Counted from the stretch's first letter, positions 21,310 to 33,273 are shown. The stretch: 64,000 nucleotides of DNA from Drosophila persimilis (GCF_003286085.1 NW_020825338.1:1364001-1428000), one strand, 5' to 3'. The notes: generated from the letters alone by a model not told the origin. Made by a program: numbers and translations.

Positions 21310-22800
21310 CATAGGTTTTTCCTATGTTTGCCTTCTCTACGTAGCTAATGGGAGTATTTGAGATTAATAGTGATCTTAATAGTGTTGAGTTTATCTTTTT
21401 TTGTTTTTTAAGATAATCAAACATTTAGACTTAGTTGGACTTAGGCATAGGCGATTGTAAGTCGCCCATGCACTAATCTTCTCAAGTTATACATTGCTAA
21501 CACTGATACACTCTTATTCTACTTAACGGTCGACTAACATATAATTTGACGTCATCGGCGTCATTTACATAAATGGAGAACAATAATGGACCAAGTACTG
21601 ATCCCTGTGGCACACCACACTTAACATATGCAAAAGACGACATTTCAGTTTCGGTGACAACAGCCTGACTCCTATATACGAGATAAGACGATAGCAACCG
21701 TACTGCTGAGACAGAGAAATTATAGGATTTACGAAGCTTTGCAATGAGGATACCATGGTCAACTGAGTCAAAAGCTTTAGTATAGTCAAGAAGAGTTAGG
21801 AATGTCACATTTCCGTCGTCCATTCTTTCGCGGATATCCTCTAAAATTTTGATTATGGCGGTAGAACAACTTCTATTTCGTCTGAATCCAGATTGGTTGT
21901 TGTTAAGTAATGTATGCTCAGAAAGAAATGTATTTATTTGCACAGCCCCCAAAGCCTCGAACGCTGTTGATAGGCTCGGTAAAATGGATATTGGCCTGTA
22001 ATCTAGAGAGTTTACTTTAGGGATAGGGATCATTTTGGCCTCCTTCCACTTTTCAGGGAATGTTGATGTAGTAATGGCTGTGTTAAAAATGTGGGTAACT
22101 TGCACGGACTAGCACAACAGAAACTAAAGCTAGGAACAGCGTTAGGATAGGGTGCTGATGTCAAGTTAAGGGTTGGGGGAAAGTCAGGTACAACTAGTTG
22201 CACAAATTTGTTATTTATTTCATTTACTTCCATGTCAACTTGAGTATTTCATGTTTTCTTCCCAATTCCAATATTTTTAATAATTTGCCATTTTTTCTTA
22301 CCGCATACCGCGTTATTAAACTTTGGCGTGTAGAAGGCGGTCTTGGCAGAGTTGATTAGCTTTGTTACATTTGATCTTAATGCTTTGTACATATTAAGGT
22401 GGCTTTCAGTCTTATATCTTTTAAACTTTTTAAAGGCGTCATTTCGTTTAATGATACCCATTTTTATTTCATGGTTGAACCAGGAGTTATCTGTTGGTCT
22501 AACGGTCGCTTTCTTGATAGGTACATGTTCATTATAAGTCGATGTTTGATTGAAGGTGGGCAAGCTGAGAATTCACAGACGGCATATAATATATTGATGT
22601 CCAGTCGAACATGTTAATGTCAGTGTCTAGTTTTCTAAGGTCAATGTTCTTAAAGTCTCTATAGAAGGTAACATAGTCATGGTAGTCAGGATTGATGTCG
22701 TAGGCCATGAAAATAAAGTCATGTTTTGAATACCCTGGCACTGTGAGTTGATCATAGAGTAACAATTTTCCGGACTGTCAACAAAAAATAAGTCTAATAG
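21310..22800 (-). pseudogene. CR1/jockey-like non-LTR RT, 5'-truncated, unit 1
   Basis: Minus strand. It begins inside the endonuclease (LLYDQLTVPGYSKHDFIF). A linker follows, then RT blocks: EAKMIPIPKVNS, DYRPISILPSLS, NQSGFRRNRSC, LTLLDYTKAFDSVDH and GVPQGSVLGPLLFSIYVND. The YADD region is abnormal (NDADDVKLYVS), as if a short stretch were lost. This unit alone keeps GVPQGS in frame but carries a 98-bp deletion upstream. It is non-functional. Confidence 0.75.
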
Positions 22801-22832
22801 TGTGTTTCTGGTTTTTGTAAAGTGTGTGGGGT

Positions 22833-23843
22833 ATTAGGCTTGGCAATCGGCTTGGATTGCCTCCACAGGCGCTCAGGGCGCGAATCACAGACTGCGAGGC
22901 CAAGGACACCGGCCTAATCGTTGGGTGCGACGCCAATGCACACCACTGCCAGTGGGGAAGCACTGACACCAACGAAAGGGGTGAGTACCTTTTCAACTAT
23001 TTACTGACCACTCAGATGGTCCTATTAAATAGGGGGAGTGATCCCACCTTCATTATTAAAAACCGCAAGGAGGTCCTGGACCTCACACTTGCCTCTCATG
23101 AGTTACATGGGAACATCGTATTCTGGAGGGCCCTGGAAGAGCACTTCTTCTCGGACCACAGGTACGTGGAAACCGTATTCTCTTTTTCACTACCGAGACC
23201 AGCTCAATTCCGGAACCTTAGGCGGAAAACTGGGCTCGGTATTCAGACCACCTCTGTCGTGTTCTCCCTGAGACTCCACCTGAGGAGGAGATTTCCAGAG
23301 AAGTTACGACTCATCCTGTTAAACTATTTACCGACGCCTGCAATGAGGCGCTCGATAAATCCTGCCCCTCTGGCAAGTGCAGAGGCCGGAAGAAACCTGA
23401 ATGGTGGATTCCGAAACTGAGGGAACTCCGGAAAGCCTCCCGGAGACTCTTCAATAAAGCTAAGGCTGAAAACGTTGAGCAGAACTGGGCCTTTTACAAG
23501 GTCAGTCTGTCAATTTACAATAAAGAACTGAGGAAAGACAAACGCGCCTCATGGCGTAAGTTCTGTAGCGACATTGAGAATAACTCAGAAGCCTCGCGCT
23601 TGCGCAAAGTTCTCTCGAAGACTACACCCACTATGGGCTACCTGAAGGATGCCGACCAATCATGGACAACGTCCAGCAATGAGTCGCTAAATCTTCTCCT
23701 TAACATCCACTATCCGGCTGCGTTGAAAACAGACCACACTACATCGCGGCTCATGCCGTTGCCTCAAGTGATATCATGAACCTGCTAAGCCAGGAGAACA
23801 TTTCCTGGGCAATCAAAAGCTTCAAACCATACAAGTCTGCGGG
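22833..23843 (+). pseudogene. LOA-like non-LTR 5' part, truncated, unit 1
   Basis: C-terminal half of an APE endonuclease (GLIVGCDANAHHCQWGSTDT, EVLDLTLASHE, FFSDHRYVE), then a linker that continues in a second frame (RKKPEWWIPKLRELRKASRR). It is cut at 23839-23843, just at the start of RT (SFKPYKSAG). The same frameshift between the two parts is present in all four copies. It is assigned to the LOA/Bilbo group because the complete fourth copy also has an RNase H domain. Confidence 0.75.
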
Positions 23844-23989
23844 AGTCTGTGGGAGTTGAAAAATGTGTAACCGAGATTAAGAAGGGTGTGGGAGAGGGGA
23901 GCTTAGTTTAGCAGCTGCCGCATGATCCACGACTAACATCTGCGTCGCTGGGTCCCCAGGGCGAGGGTGTAGGAAAGAGAACCCAGATT

Positions 23990-24085
23990 CGCGGCTTCTG
24001 CCGGAGGAGAGCCATACTGACTAAGTATCGGGTATAAATGTAGAGTTGCGGTCTCCACAGCAACTCACAACGTTCCCCCTCGTTT
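23990..24085 (+). mobile_element. DINE-1: DINE-1 terminal fragment, unit 2
   Basis: The last roughly 95 bp of DINE-1, from the GGCTTCTGCCGGAGG block to CCCCCTCGTTT. It abuts the integrase fragment directly. Confidence 0.8.
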
Positions 24086-24751
24086 GAATTGTATTCTGCA
24101 AACACTCCTAGCACTAAGGAACTTTTCGCATGCTTAACGAAATATTTTGAAAATTATAGCTGACCTAGGAGAATTGTCAGTGATAGAGGCTCATGTTTCG
24201 CATCGTTGGAATTCAGTGAGTTTATGCTAAGTAGCAACATTGAACATGTTAGAGCAGCAACTGCCTCACCACAGGCAAATGGGAAAGTGGAGAGAGTAAA
24301 TAGAACAATAAAAAGTATATTAGCAAAGATAACTGAACCATTGCTACACTCAGATTGGTGTAAACTACTCACAAAAGCGGAATATGCAATAAACCATTCA
24401 AAACATTCGGTTACTGGGGAAATACCATCGGTGGTACTCTTCGGTGTTCAGCAAAGAGGCTGTGATATTGACGCTTTAACGGAATTTCTAGAAGACAAAA
24501 CTAATTCAAGACCAAATAAAGACTTAATAGCAATGGGGAAAGGAGTATTACATAAAATAACTGAAAACCAAACTAAGATAAAACACTATTATGATAAAAA
24601 TATTAAGAAAAATATAAAATTTAAAGAAGGAGCCTTTGTTCTCGTACGAAGCGCTGACACTACGATAGGTACAAATAAGAAATTTATTCCAAAATTTAAA
24701 GGGCCATACATTATCAAAAAAAAAATGTACCAAATGATCGGTATGTTATAA
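24086..24751 (+). pseudogene. Ty3-type integrase fragment, unit 2
   Basis: Starts in the catalytic core (KELFACLTKYFENYS, a stop, then IVSDRGSCFASLEF with the second catalytic Asp). It continues open through ANGKVERVNRTIKSILAKI with the catalytic Glu, the C-terminal linker YDKNIKKNIKFKEGAFVLV and FKGPYIIKKKMYQM. It is from a different, AT-rich Ty3 family than the elements at 10.8 and 55 kb. The flanking LTR is missing; ATGCAA-rich sequence follows. Confidence 0.75.
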
Positions 24752-24759
24752 CTAGACCC

Positions 24760-24893
24760 CGGATTTTGCATATTTGCATATTTTTAGAGGATTAAGATAG
24801 AAAAATTCTGATGACACTAAAGTTCGTTTCATGAAAAGTAGATTTGAAAACGATCTGCATATTTTAATTTTTTTGCATATTTGCATGAAATGC
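24760..24893. repeat. ATGCAA/TTGCAT-rich spacer, unit 2 (left part)
   Basis: AT-rich spacer with repeated TTTGCATAT motifs, split by the copia insertion at 24894. Its right-hand remainder is found inverted at 29827-29907. Confidence 0.8.
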
Positions 24894-25097
24894 TGTTAAA
24901 GTTATTTTATTTGTAAGACAGCAGAATATCAGTATACAGAATTATATGTGCTTCCGAGTAACATACGCAAGAGAGAGACACCGAAAAGGGAACATCGATA
25001 TACAGAACATCGATATGAGAACATCGATATGCAGCAGGGCACATGCGCAGTGTTGTTACAGATCAATATCTAATTATCGTGGCGGTCACTTTGAACA
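24894..25097 (-). repeat. 3' LTR of copia (left on the map), 204 bp
   Basis: Bounded by TGTTAAAG and TTTGAACA. Preceded by AATGC (24889-24893), one half of the original TSD. Contains the long variant of the GAACATCGATAT region (GAGAGAGACACCGAAAAGGG), shared with 29908-30111. Confidence 0.92.
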
Positions 25098-25108
25098 CTC
25101 CTCCTCAA
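25098..25108 (-). promoter_or_regulatory. copia polypurine tract
   Basis: Minus strand TTGAGGAGGAG directly adjoining the LTR. Confidence 0.85.
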
Positions 25109-25169
25109 CACAACGCATGTTTACAAACTTTAAATATACTTAACTAATATTCAATAACATGTCAAGCAC

Positions 25170-28100
25170 TTATAAACGATCTTTTAAACCAAATGCGAAT
25201 ACAAATTTATGGTGCTTAACCTTGGCTAAGTTCTTTGTGAGGACATCTGCTATCATCTCATCGGTTGGCAGATATGCAATGTTGACTTCACCTCTCTTGA
25301 GAACCTCTCGAATATGATGTATCTTGACGTCGATGTGCTTTGTACGTGCATGAAACATGGGGTTTCTAGCAAGCTGCTGTGCTCCAATGTTGTCGCCGTA
25401 CATCTGAATAGCTGACTCCTTGGATATCAGCTTTAAGTCAATCAGTAGGCTGCGAAAGTATATCGCCTCTTTTGCTGCAGATGATAAGGCTATGTACTCT
25501 GCCTCCGTGGAACTGAGGGCAACCGTCGATTGCTTTCTTGACTCCCAAGAAACCGCTCCTCCTGCCAACATGCATACATAGCCAGTGAATGACTTTCGGT
25601 TCGTCATATCACTTGCCCAATCTGCATCAACAAAACACTCAATTGCCTTTCCTTGCTTTGTGTAGCATATCTCCCAGTCGATAGTTTTTGCCAAATATCG
25701 AAGGATGTGCTTGGCTGCCGCTTCATGCTCGGAATGAGGATCCTTGTTACGTTGTGCTAATTTGTTCACCGAATGCGCAATGTCTGGACGAATCATAACA
25801 GCAAGATAAGATAACTCTCCAATTAGCTTTTGGAACGATGTGATGTCGACCCTGCGGCAATCCTCTTTGTTGCATGCCACCTGGTAACCAGCTTCAAGAG
25901 GCGTGGACGTCTGTCGACAATCTTTCAAATTGTACTGTTCGAGCAACTCTCTAATATATTTCCGTTGGCTGATTGAAATCGCACCCGTACTGCCTTCACG
26001 TTTCACCTCAATACCTAAAAAGTATTGCATAGGCCCGATGTCAACCACATCAAATTCTGCTGCGATCTTTATCTTGATATCAGATATATCATCTAGGTCC
26101 TTACACGCCAAAATAATGTCATCTACGTAGACAGCTATTAGACACATATTTTTACCTGGCTTACGATACAGACAGGGTTCGTTGACAGTCGGTATAAAAC
26201 CAATGCGTCTCAGCGTTGCATCCAACGTAGAGTTCCACACTCTTCCTGATTGTTTTAGGCCATATATACTTTTGTGAAGCCTCAAAACGTGATTTGGGTG
26301 AACTTCGCTGATGAAGCCCTCAGGTTGTCTCATAAAAACCTCATCTTCCAATTCGCCGTTGAGATACGCCGTGACAACATCCATTTGATGTAGGTGGAGA
26401 CCATGTTCGACTGCAAGTGCAATTATCAACCTGATAGTTGCGTGGCGTACAACTGGTGCAAATGTTTCCTTGTAGTCGATCCCGTAGCGTTGGCTACAAC
26501 CTTTCGCCACCAGACGTGATTTGAGCCTGTTCACGCTTCCATCCGGATTGGACTTAACTGCGTAAACCCACCTGCATCCAATGGACTTTTTCCCGCTAGG
26601 CAATTTAGTAAGCGACCACGTGCCGTTCTTCACGAGAGATTCGTACTCGTCCTTCATTGATGCTTTCCATATCTCGCCTTCAGTAGACCGTTCAGCTTGT
26701 GCGTAGTTTTGTGGAACTTGTACGTCTGCTGCCAGTATCGCATTGAGCATATGATACTGCTTCCTTGGTCGTCCTGGTTTGCCCGTCCGTACTATGGTTG
26801 GGCGTCCTGGTCCTCTTATTGGTTCTGGAATTACAAGAATGTCATTACTAGACCTAATCTCCTCCTGATTTTCTGGCTCATTTTCTGGATCTTTAAATTG
26901 CTCGCTATCCATTTCGGGTTCAGCGTTCTGGTTTTGTTGAACCTCAATTGATGATATGTCATTGGAACATGATGCATCTAGTTTGCCCCCTTCAGGTTCT
27001 ACAAAAATGACATCCCTACTCTCTACGAGTTTCCTGGTTTCTTTACTGACCAAACGGTATGCTTTGGCCGTATCCGAGTAGCCCACCATTATATACTCTA
27101 AGCCTTTCTGTGCGAACTTTGATTTCTTTGTTTTATCTAGAGCTATCGCTACTGAGCCAAAAACTCTTAAATGCGATACCACTGGCTTTCGACCTGTCCA
27201 TATTTCAAAAGGTGTCACCCCCGCTCAAGCAGCTGCTTGCCACTCTATTTCGCAAATACGTGGCAGTTCGAATCGCTTCTGCCCAATAGCATTCACTCAA
27301 CCCAGCATGCAGCAGCATACTTCTTGCCATTTCTACCAATGTTCTGTTGGCCCTTTCTGCAACTCCGTTTTGTTGAGGTGTATATGGCACTGTTAAGTTT
27401 CGCTTTATTCCATTTTGGTTTAGGTAATTGTCAAAAACGTTTGATATGTATTCTCGGCCATTGTCGCTTCGTAAAACCTTGACTTTTCTCCCAGTTTGGC
27501 ACTCAACTTGACTTTTAAATTCTTTAAAAGCCTCGAAAACCTGATCTTTGGTTTTTAGGAAACTTACTGATACATATCTTGAACAATCATCAATAAATGT
27601 GGCGAAATATCGATTGCCTCCCATTGACTGCTTTTGCATTGGACCGCATACATCAGTATGTATTAAGTCTAGAACGCCCTTTGACCTGTTTGTGCTCGAT
27701 TGAAATGGTTGCACGCAAATTTTACTTTTTGCGCATGTTGCACACACTTGTTTTGGCTTGTATATGCCCTTGAGACCTATTACCATCTCCTTGTTAACCA
27801 TTTCCTTTAATGCGTCAAAATGTACATGTCCGAACCTATTGTGCCATTTGAATGCATCTGCCTCAACATTTACAATGTTCATACACTTTTCCTGATTGTC
27901 CTGAACCATAAACAATCCATTTTCCAGATGTGCCTTTATAACTATTTTTCCGTTTTCAAAAATCATCGCTTGATTTTTCTCAAACACAACTTTTTTTCCA
28001 TGTTTTAATAGTTTTGTGACCGATATAAAATTGTACTGCAAATCTGGTACCAAGATAACATTTTCCATCGTAACGGATCTATCACCGAACTTTACTTGAA

Positions 28101-29100
28101 CAGTTCCATGCCCTTCAGCAATAAGTGATTTACCGCCGGCTAAAAATACTTTTTGATTATCTTCCGTGAACGACACAAAGCGTTCCTTGTCACAACATAG
28201 ATGCGCCGTTGCGCCACTGTCTATGCACCATGCATTTAACATCTGGTCATTCGGCTTAGCTAAACTTAGGATTGGTACATATTTTTCTGGTTCCACTTTG
28301 TCATATTCGGTTACGCAAAGCATTGTACCCAATCTTTCCCCGCTTTTACTGTTTGCGCCCTTGTTGTTTGCTCCTTCCTGCTTGCTTTTAGCACGGCATT
28401 CCGATTTAAAATGGCCTTCCTTTCCGCACTTAAAACACTTTTTGCCCTTCTTAAAGTTTTTCTTAAAATTGTTGTTGTCATAACTGACGTGTAGTTCCGC
28501 GATACTTGTAATTTCCTTGCTAATGCTATCTTCCTGCCTATTCGCTTCTTCAGAAATTTTTATTTTTAGCATGCTCAAGCTCGGCAAATCATCTCGCGTC
28601 TCAATCGCAACAACAAAACTTTCATACGATTTAGGCAAACCATTTAGCAACACAACTGATAAGATCTTTTCATCAACCTTTATGTTGACCTCTGCTAAAG
28701 CCTCGTGTACCACCTGGAATTTCCGCAAATATTCCTGTGCACTTATACCATCCGACATTTTTAACGTCAACAATTGTTTAATTAAAAACACTACCCTTGC
28801 TGGTCCGCTTGGCCTGTGAATTTTATTTAGCTTTTGCCATGCCTGTGACGACGATACACAATTTTTAATATTGTTTAGTTGGGTCGATTTAACACAAAGT
28901 AAAATTGACGCCAACGCCTTTTGATCCTTTAGTTCAAAAGCTGCACGTTGCTCACTTGTTGCACTTTCACTAAGCTCAATTTTACCACTGACGATTGGCC
29001 ACAAATCATTTTGTATGAGAACACTTCTCATCAAAACTTCCCATGTGCTATAATTGTTTTCGTCCAGTTTCTCAATATTGAAATTCATATTTCCACTCAT
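25170..29100 (-). pseudogene. gag-pol: copia gag-pol polyprotein with one frameshift
   Basis: ATG at 29100 (minus) opens MSGNMNFNIEKLDENNYS. Order: Gag, with zinc knuckle CFKCGKEGHFKSEC; protease CIDSGATAH; integrase with WHNRFGHVH, CATCAKSK, HTDVCGP, LRSDNGREY and NGVAERANR; then RT with WVYAVKSNPDGSV, QMDVVTAYLNGE and YVDDII (26118-26129); then RNase H (VDADWASD, SSTEAEYIALS). The only break is at a run of five C on the plus strand (27218-27222), where one extra base moves the frame between integrase and RT. That may be a real mutation or a homopolymer error. All catalytic motifs are present, so this is the youngest-looking element in the window. Confidence 0.9.
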
Positions 29101-29640
29101 TTTTTATACTTATTGTCCCACAGTGCAAAATTTGTAACTGTCGATCGTCTCATGCACAAAGCAACTACGACGACAATACTGTTGTCCGTGTCTTTCTTTT
29201 GGTTTTTTCGTTTTCTTTTAAGTGTCCCTCCGAGTTGCTATTTACACACACACACTCGCGATTTTCTATGCCTTGGTATACACACTTTTGGGTATACACA
29301 CTCGCCGTTATGTGCGGCTTGGCATACGCACTTTTTGGTATACACACTTGAGTCTCCGTTCGCTTTTGTGTTTCTTGATTCGTTGGGACTGCTTTATTTT
29401 GGACTTTAAACCACGGCAACGGTCCGATTCGCTGCAAAATTCTAATCAAAAAACACAATGCGAATCTCCGTTGAATTTGTTCAACTTGTTCTTTTGCCTT
29501 TCTATGTACACACATAACCCCAATGAGTCTATGCCATTTTTTTAGCACTGCTTTTCACTAAGCACCAAACAATGTTTATTGTTTCTCACTGTTTCTGTTT
29601 TATACTGTTTCAGGGTGAATTGGTGTCTGGGCCCATAACC
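29101..29640 (-). promoter_or_regulatory. copia leader and primer-binding site
   Basis: 540-bp 5' leader. On the minus strand, GGTTATGGGCCCAGACACC directly follows the LTR end (29622-29640), matching the copia-type initiator-tRNA-Met PBS (GGTTATGGGCCCAG). Repeated ACACACTC/GTATACACAC motifs lie at 29240-29350. Confidence 0.85.
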
Positions 29641-29826
29641 TGTTAAAGTTATTTTATTTGTAAGACAGCAGAATATCAGTATACAGAATTATATGTGCTT
29701 CCGAGTAACATACGCAAGAGACTGACGCCGAAAGAACATCGATATGAGAACATCGATATGCAGCAGGGCACATGCGCAGTGTTGTTAGAGATCAATATCT
29801 AATTATCGTGGAGGTCACTTTGAACA
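29641..29826 (-). repeat. 5' LTR of copia (right on the map), 186 bp, chimeric
   Basis: Its first bases on the map match the left copia LTR (T at 29674). From 29722 on it matches the short solo-LTR variant (GACTGACGCCGAAAG, 186 bp length). It is followed by AAATT, the inverted TSD of the solo LTR. Confidence 0.9.
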
Positions 29827-29907
29827 AAATTGTTTCATATTTTGCATATGTTTTGCATAATTTGCATATATTTTTGCATATTTTGGCATATATTATGCAT
29901 ATGCATT
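29827..29907. repeat. Inverted 81-bp ATGCAA-rich segment between opposed LTRs
   Basis: Reverse complement of the spacer found in normal orientation at 35330-35409. It begins AAATT and ends GCATT, the inverted forms of the two different TSDs. Confidence 0.92.
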
Positions 29908-30111
29908 TGTTCAAAGTGACCGCCACGATAATTAGATATTGATCTGTAACAACACTGCGCATGTGCCCTGCTGTATATCGATGTTCTCATATCGATGTTC
30001 TGTATATCGATGTTCCCTTTTCGGTGTCTCTCTCTTGCGTATGTTACTCGGAAGCACATATAATTCTGTATACTGATCTTCTGCTTTCTGACAAATAAAA
30101 TAACTTTAACA
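29908..30111 (+). repeat. Opposed copia LTR, 204 bp, chimeric
   Basis: Reads TGTTCAAAG...TTTAACA. Most of it matches the 204-bp variant of the left copia LTR, but its last part carries the solo-LTR base (GATCTTC). It is followed by AATTT (30112-30116), the TSD half of the solo LTR. Confidence 0.9.
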
Positions 30112-30352
30112 AATTTCCTATGTTAATCAAATCAAAGAAAAATTTAAAAGCGATTTAGAAGTTAGTATAGGTATTGAAATTTTATTAACTATTTTTTGCT
30201 ATTAAACTAGATACTTAAAACATACGATATAATAGAGGCTTATTAATTATTAATTATAAAAATTATTTATTAGAAATAATTTGTATTGCAGTAAACCACT
30301 AAAATGTTCTCTAAATTATTTATTAAGAGGCTCTGACGTTTCTGTCCAAAAA
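30112..30352. other. AT-rich 3' flank of the hAT element, unit 2
   Basis: Low-GC sequence with TTATTAATTATTAATTA runs; corresponds to 35596-35836 and 40923-41163. Probably the 3'UTR of the hAT transposase (minus strand). Confidence 0.5.
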
Positions 30353-31510
30353 TCATTTTGTACGCGGAAAAGCGGAAGCGGAAGTTATTGGGGCAAATTT
30401 ATATTTTATTATATTTTCATTAGTGTCTGGTTCGATTCCAGACAGATCCTCAGCATTTAGATTTAATATACTATTTATTTTTGAAATGATTTTAAAATCA
30501 GGATTTCTTTTCAAAATTTCTTTAAATTTCTTTTTTAAATCAATTCCAAAATCACCAGTTATGTTATAGACAATATTTTCAGCTTCCTTGAATAAGTCCA
30601 TTGACGTTTCTAATGGTAGCCCCTTCGCTTCCAATGGTGTTATTATTTCGGCAGCTCTCTCGAAGTGGGATTTTATATATATAAATTCTTGATGTAGTTG
30701 TGGATTTTCTACCAGCTCCTTCGCCAGCTTAATGGATTCAGCATCTTCTGGGTTCAGTGTTTCAAGAACCTAAAATGTAAATTTAGAATCTTTTTATTTA
30801 TCAAACTAAAATGTTTTTTTTGACAAACCTGTTTTATTCCCTCCATGTTATCTGCATAAAATGATGCCGCCTTCAACCATGTACCCCATCTGGTTATGAT
30901 GGGTTCTGGTGGTAACTCCTTATTGAGTATTTGTTTGTAGCGTTGTACTCTGAGCGGAGCTATTATGAAAATTTTTTTCACACAGGATATAAACGAGTTA
31001 GCGACATGAAACGATGTTCTTACTTTTCAGCTATTCAATTTAATCCATGTGCTAAACAAGTTATATGTATGAGATTCGGATAAAAAACCTTTAAATTTTT
31101 ACCAGCTTTTATGATATATGCCGCAGCATCAGTTAAGAGTAACAAAACTTTTAACTCATTCCCGTGAGGCCACAATATACGAATGCTGTCGTTCACAAAT
31201 CGAGAAACAGTTGCATTATTTACTTCTTTCAACTGTTTACATTACAATAAAAATGAGGATGAAGATTCCTTTTCGCTTAATGTTCCTATAATCAAATTTG
31301 CGACACATCGCCCTTGCTTACCAGTAGTTTCGTCCACTGATATCCAAACGTTCTCGTCTTTTATACTTTCGCGAATTTTTTGGATAGATTGTTGGTAGGA
31401 TTTATCCAAGTAGTTCTTTCTGAAAATACTCTCATCAGGAATTTGTTGCGCGTTGTATTTTTTCAGAAATGCCTCTCGGAATTTAAAGTTTTATGTCGAA
31501 TGGTGATAAT
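30353..31510 (-). pseudogene. hAT transposase fragment, unit 2
   Basis: Contains the C-terminal segment missing in unit 1 (GLPLETSMDLFKEAENIVYN, ending SASAFPRTK), an intron at 30770-30828 with GT-AG ends, KIFIIAPLRVQRYKQIL / RWGTWLKAASFY, and the upstream DETTDKQGR and DAAAYIIKAGK region. Stops occur near 31029 and within the N-terminal half, so it is not translatable as a whole. No terminal inverted repeats identified. Confidence 0.7.
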
Positions 31511-31639
31511 ATTATTTGTTCTGACGGAATTAGTGAATCTAAGAATTTGGTGCAGGTATTCGTGTTGTTTGGTGAATATTATCTTATGAAGGAATGTTAG
31601 CATCTAATAGTCAATCCATTTAAAAAAAAATTAAAATCC

Positions 31640-33250
31640 CATAGGTTTTTCCTATGTTTGCCTTCTCTACGTAGCTAATGGGAGTATTTGAGATTAATAG
31701 TGATCTTAATAGTGTTGAGCTTATCTTTTTTCGTTTTTTAAGATAATCAAACATTTAGACTTAGTTGGACTTAGGCATAGGCGATTGTAAGTCGCCCACG
31801 CACTAATCTTCTCAAGTTATACATTGCTAACACTGATACACTCATTATTCTACTTAACGGTCGACTAACATATAATTAGACGACATCGGCGTCATTTACA
31901 TAAATGGAGAACAATAATGGACCAAGTACTGATCCCTGTGGCACACCACACACCACACCACACATATGCAAAAGACGACATTTCAGTTTCGGTGACAACA
32001 GTCTGACTCCTATATACGAGATAAGACGATAGCAACCGTACTGCTGAGACAGAGAAATTATAGGATTTACGAAGCTTTGCAATGAGGATACCATGGTCAA
32101 CTGAGTCAAAAGCTTTAGTATAGTCAAGAAGAGTTAGGAATGTCACTTTTCCGTCGTCCATTCTTTCGCGGATATCCTCTAAAATTTTGATTATGGCGGT
32201 AGAACAACTTCTATTTCGTCTGAATCCAGATTGGTTGTTGTTAAGTAATGTATGCTCAGAAAGAAATGTATTTATTTGCACAGCCCCCAAAGCCTCGAAC
32301 GCTGTTGATAGGCTCGGTAAAATGGATATTGGCCTGTAATCTAGAGAGTTTACTTTAGGGATAGGGATCATTTTGGCCTCCTTCCACTTTTCAGGGAATG
32401 TTGATGTAGTAATGGCTGTGTTAAAAATGTGGGTAACTTGCATTAAAATTCGGGGGAGAATTATTCTCAGAAATTTAGGGTTCATGTTGTCTAGGCCAAT
32501 CGCCTTCGACTTAATCTTAAGTAGGGATTCTAGAACATCACACGGACTAACACAACAGAAACTAAAGCTAGGAACAGTGTTAGGATAGGGTGCTGATGTC
32601 AAGTTAAGGGTTGGGGGAAAGTCAGGTACAACTAGTTGCACAAATTTGTTATTTATTTCATTTACTTCCATGTCAACTTGAGTATTTCATGTTTTCTTCC
32701 CAATTCCAATATTTTTAATAATTTGCCATTTTTTCTTACCGCATACCGCGTTATTAAACTTTGGCGTGTAGAGTTGTCTTGGCAGAGTTGATTAGCTTTG
32801 TTACATTTGATCTTAATGCTTTGTACATATTAAGGTGGCTTTCAGTCTTATATCTTTTAAACTTTTTAAAGGCGTCATTTCGTTTAATGATACCCATTTT
32901 TATTTCATGGTTGAACCAGGAGTTATCTGTTGGTCTAACGGTCGCTTTCTTGATAGGTACATGTTCACTATAAAGATAGTCGATGTTTGATTGAAGGTGG
33001 GCACGCTGAGAATTCACAGACGGCATATAATATATTGATGTCCAGTCGAGCATGTTAATGTCAGTGTCTAGTTTTCTAAGGTCAATGTTCCTAATGTCTC
33101 TATAGAAGGTAACATAGTCATGGTAGTCAGGATTGATGTCGTAGGTCATGAAAATAAGGTCATGTTTTGAATACCCTGGCACTGTGAGTTGATCATAGAG
33201 TAACAATTTTCCGGACTGTCAACAAAAAATAAGTTTAATAGTGTGTTTCT
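31640..33250 (-). pseudogene. CR1/jockey-like RT, unit 2
   Basis: Same as unit 1 but without the 98-bp deletion, so the block SKAIGLDNMNPKFLR before RT is kept. A CACCACACCACACA expansion at about 31946-31966 disrupts the frame at GVPQGS. Deletion near 32773 breaks the upstream part. Confidence 0.75.
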
Positions 33251-33273
33251 GGTTTTTGTAAAGTTTGTGGGGT

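Larger units (their letters stand above)
20288..23843. repeat. Partial array unit 1 (left end missing)
   Basis: Starts inside the hAT segment at the point equivalent to 30621, where the LTR of the Ty3-type element abuts. It runs through the CR1-like and LOA-like parts to the junction TCTGCGGGAGTCTGTGGGAG. It has a private deletion of about 98 bp in the CR1-like RT near 22105. Confidence 0.85.
24894..29826 (-). mobile_element. copia-like: copia-type LTR retrotransposon, nearly intact
   Basis: 4933 bp read on the minus strand. LTRs of 186 bp (29641-29826) and 204 bp (24894-25097), a copia-type PBS, gag-pol and a PPT are all present. The coding region has a single visible lesion. The outer flanks do not show a direct TSD because the right LTR has recombined with a neighbouring inverted LTR. 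Confidence 0.92.

Noticed and set aside
22343..22617. Plus-strand frames overlapping the CR1-like RT in every array unit
   Set aside because: Antisense shadows of the RT reading frame, conserved only because the units are nearly identical.
24760..24893. CRISPR-like spaced repeats in the ATGCAA spacer
   Set aside because: Repeats are irregular, AT-rich, lack unique spacers of fixed length, and the DNA is insect.
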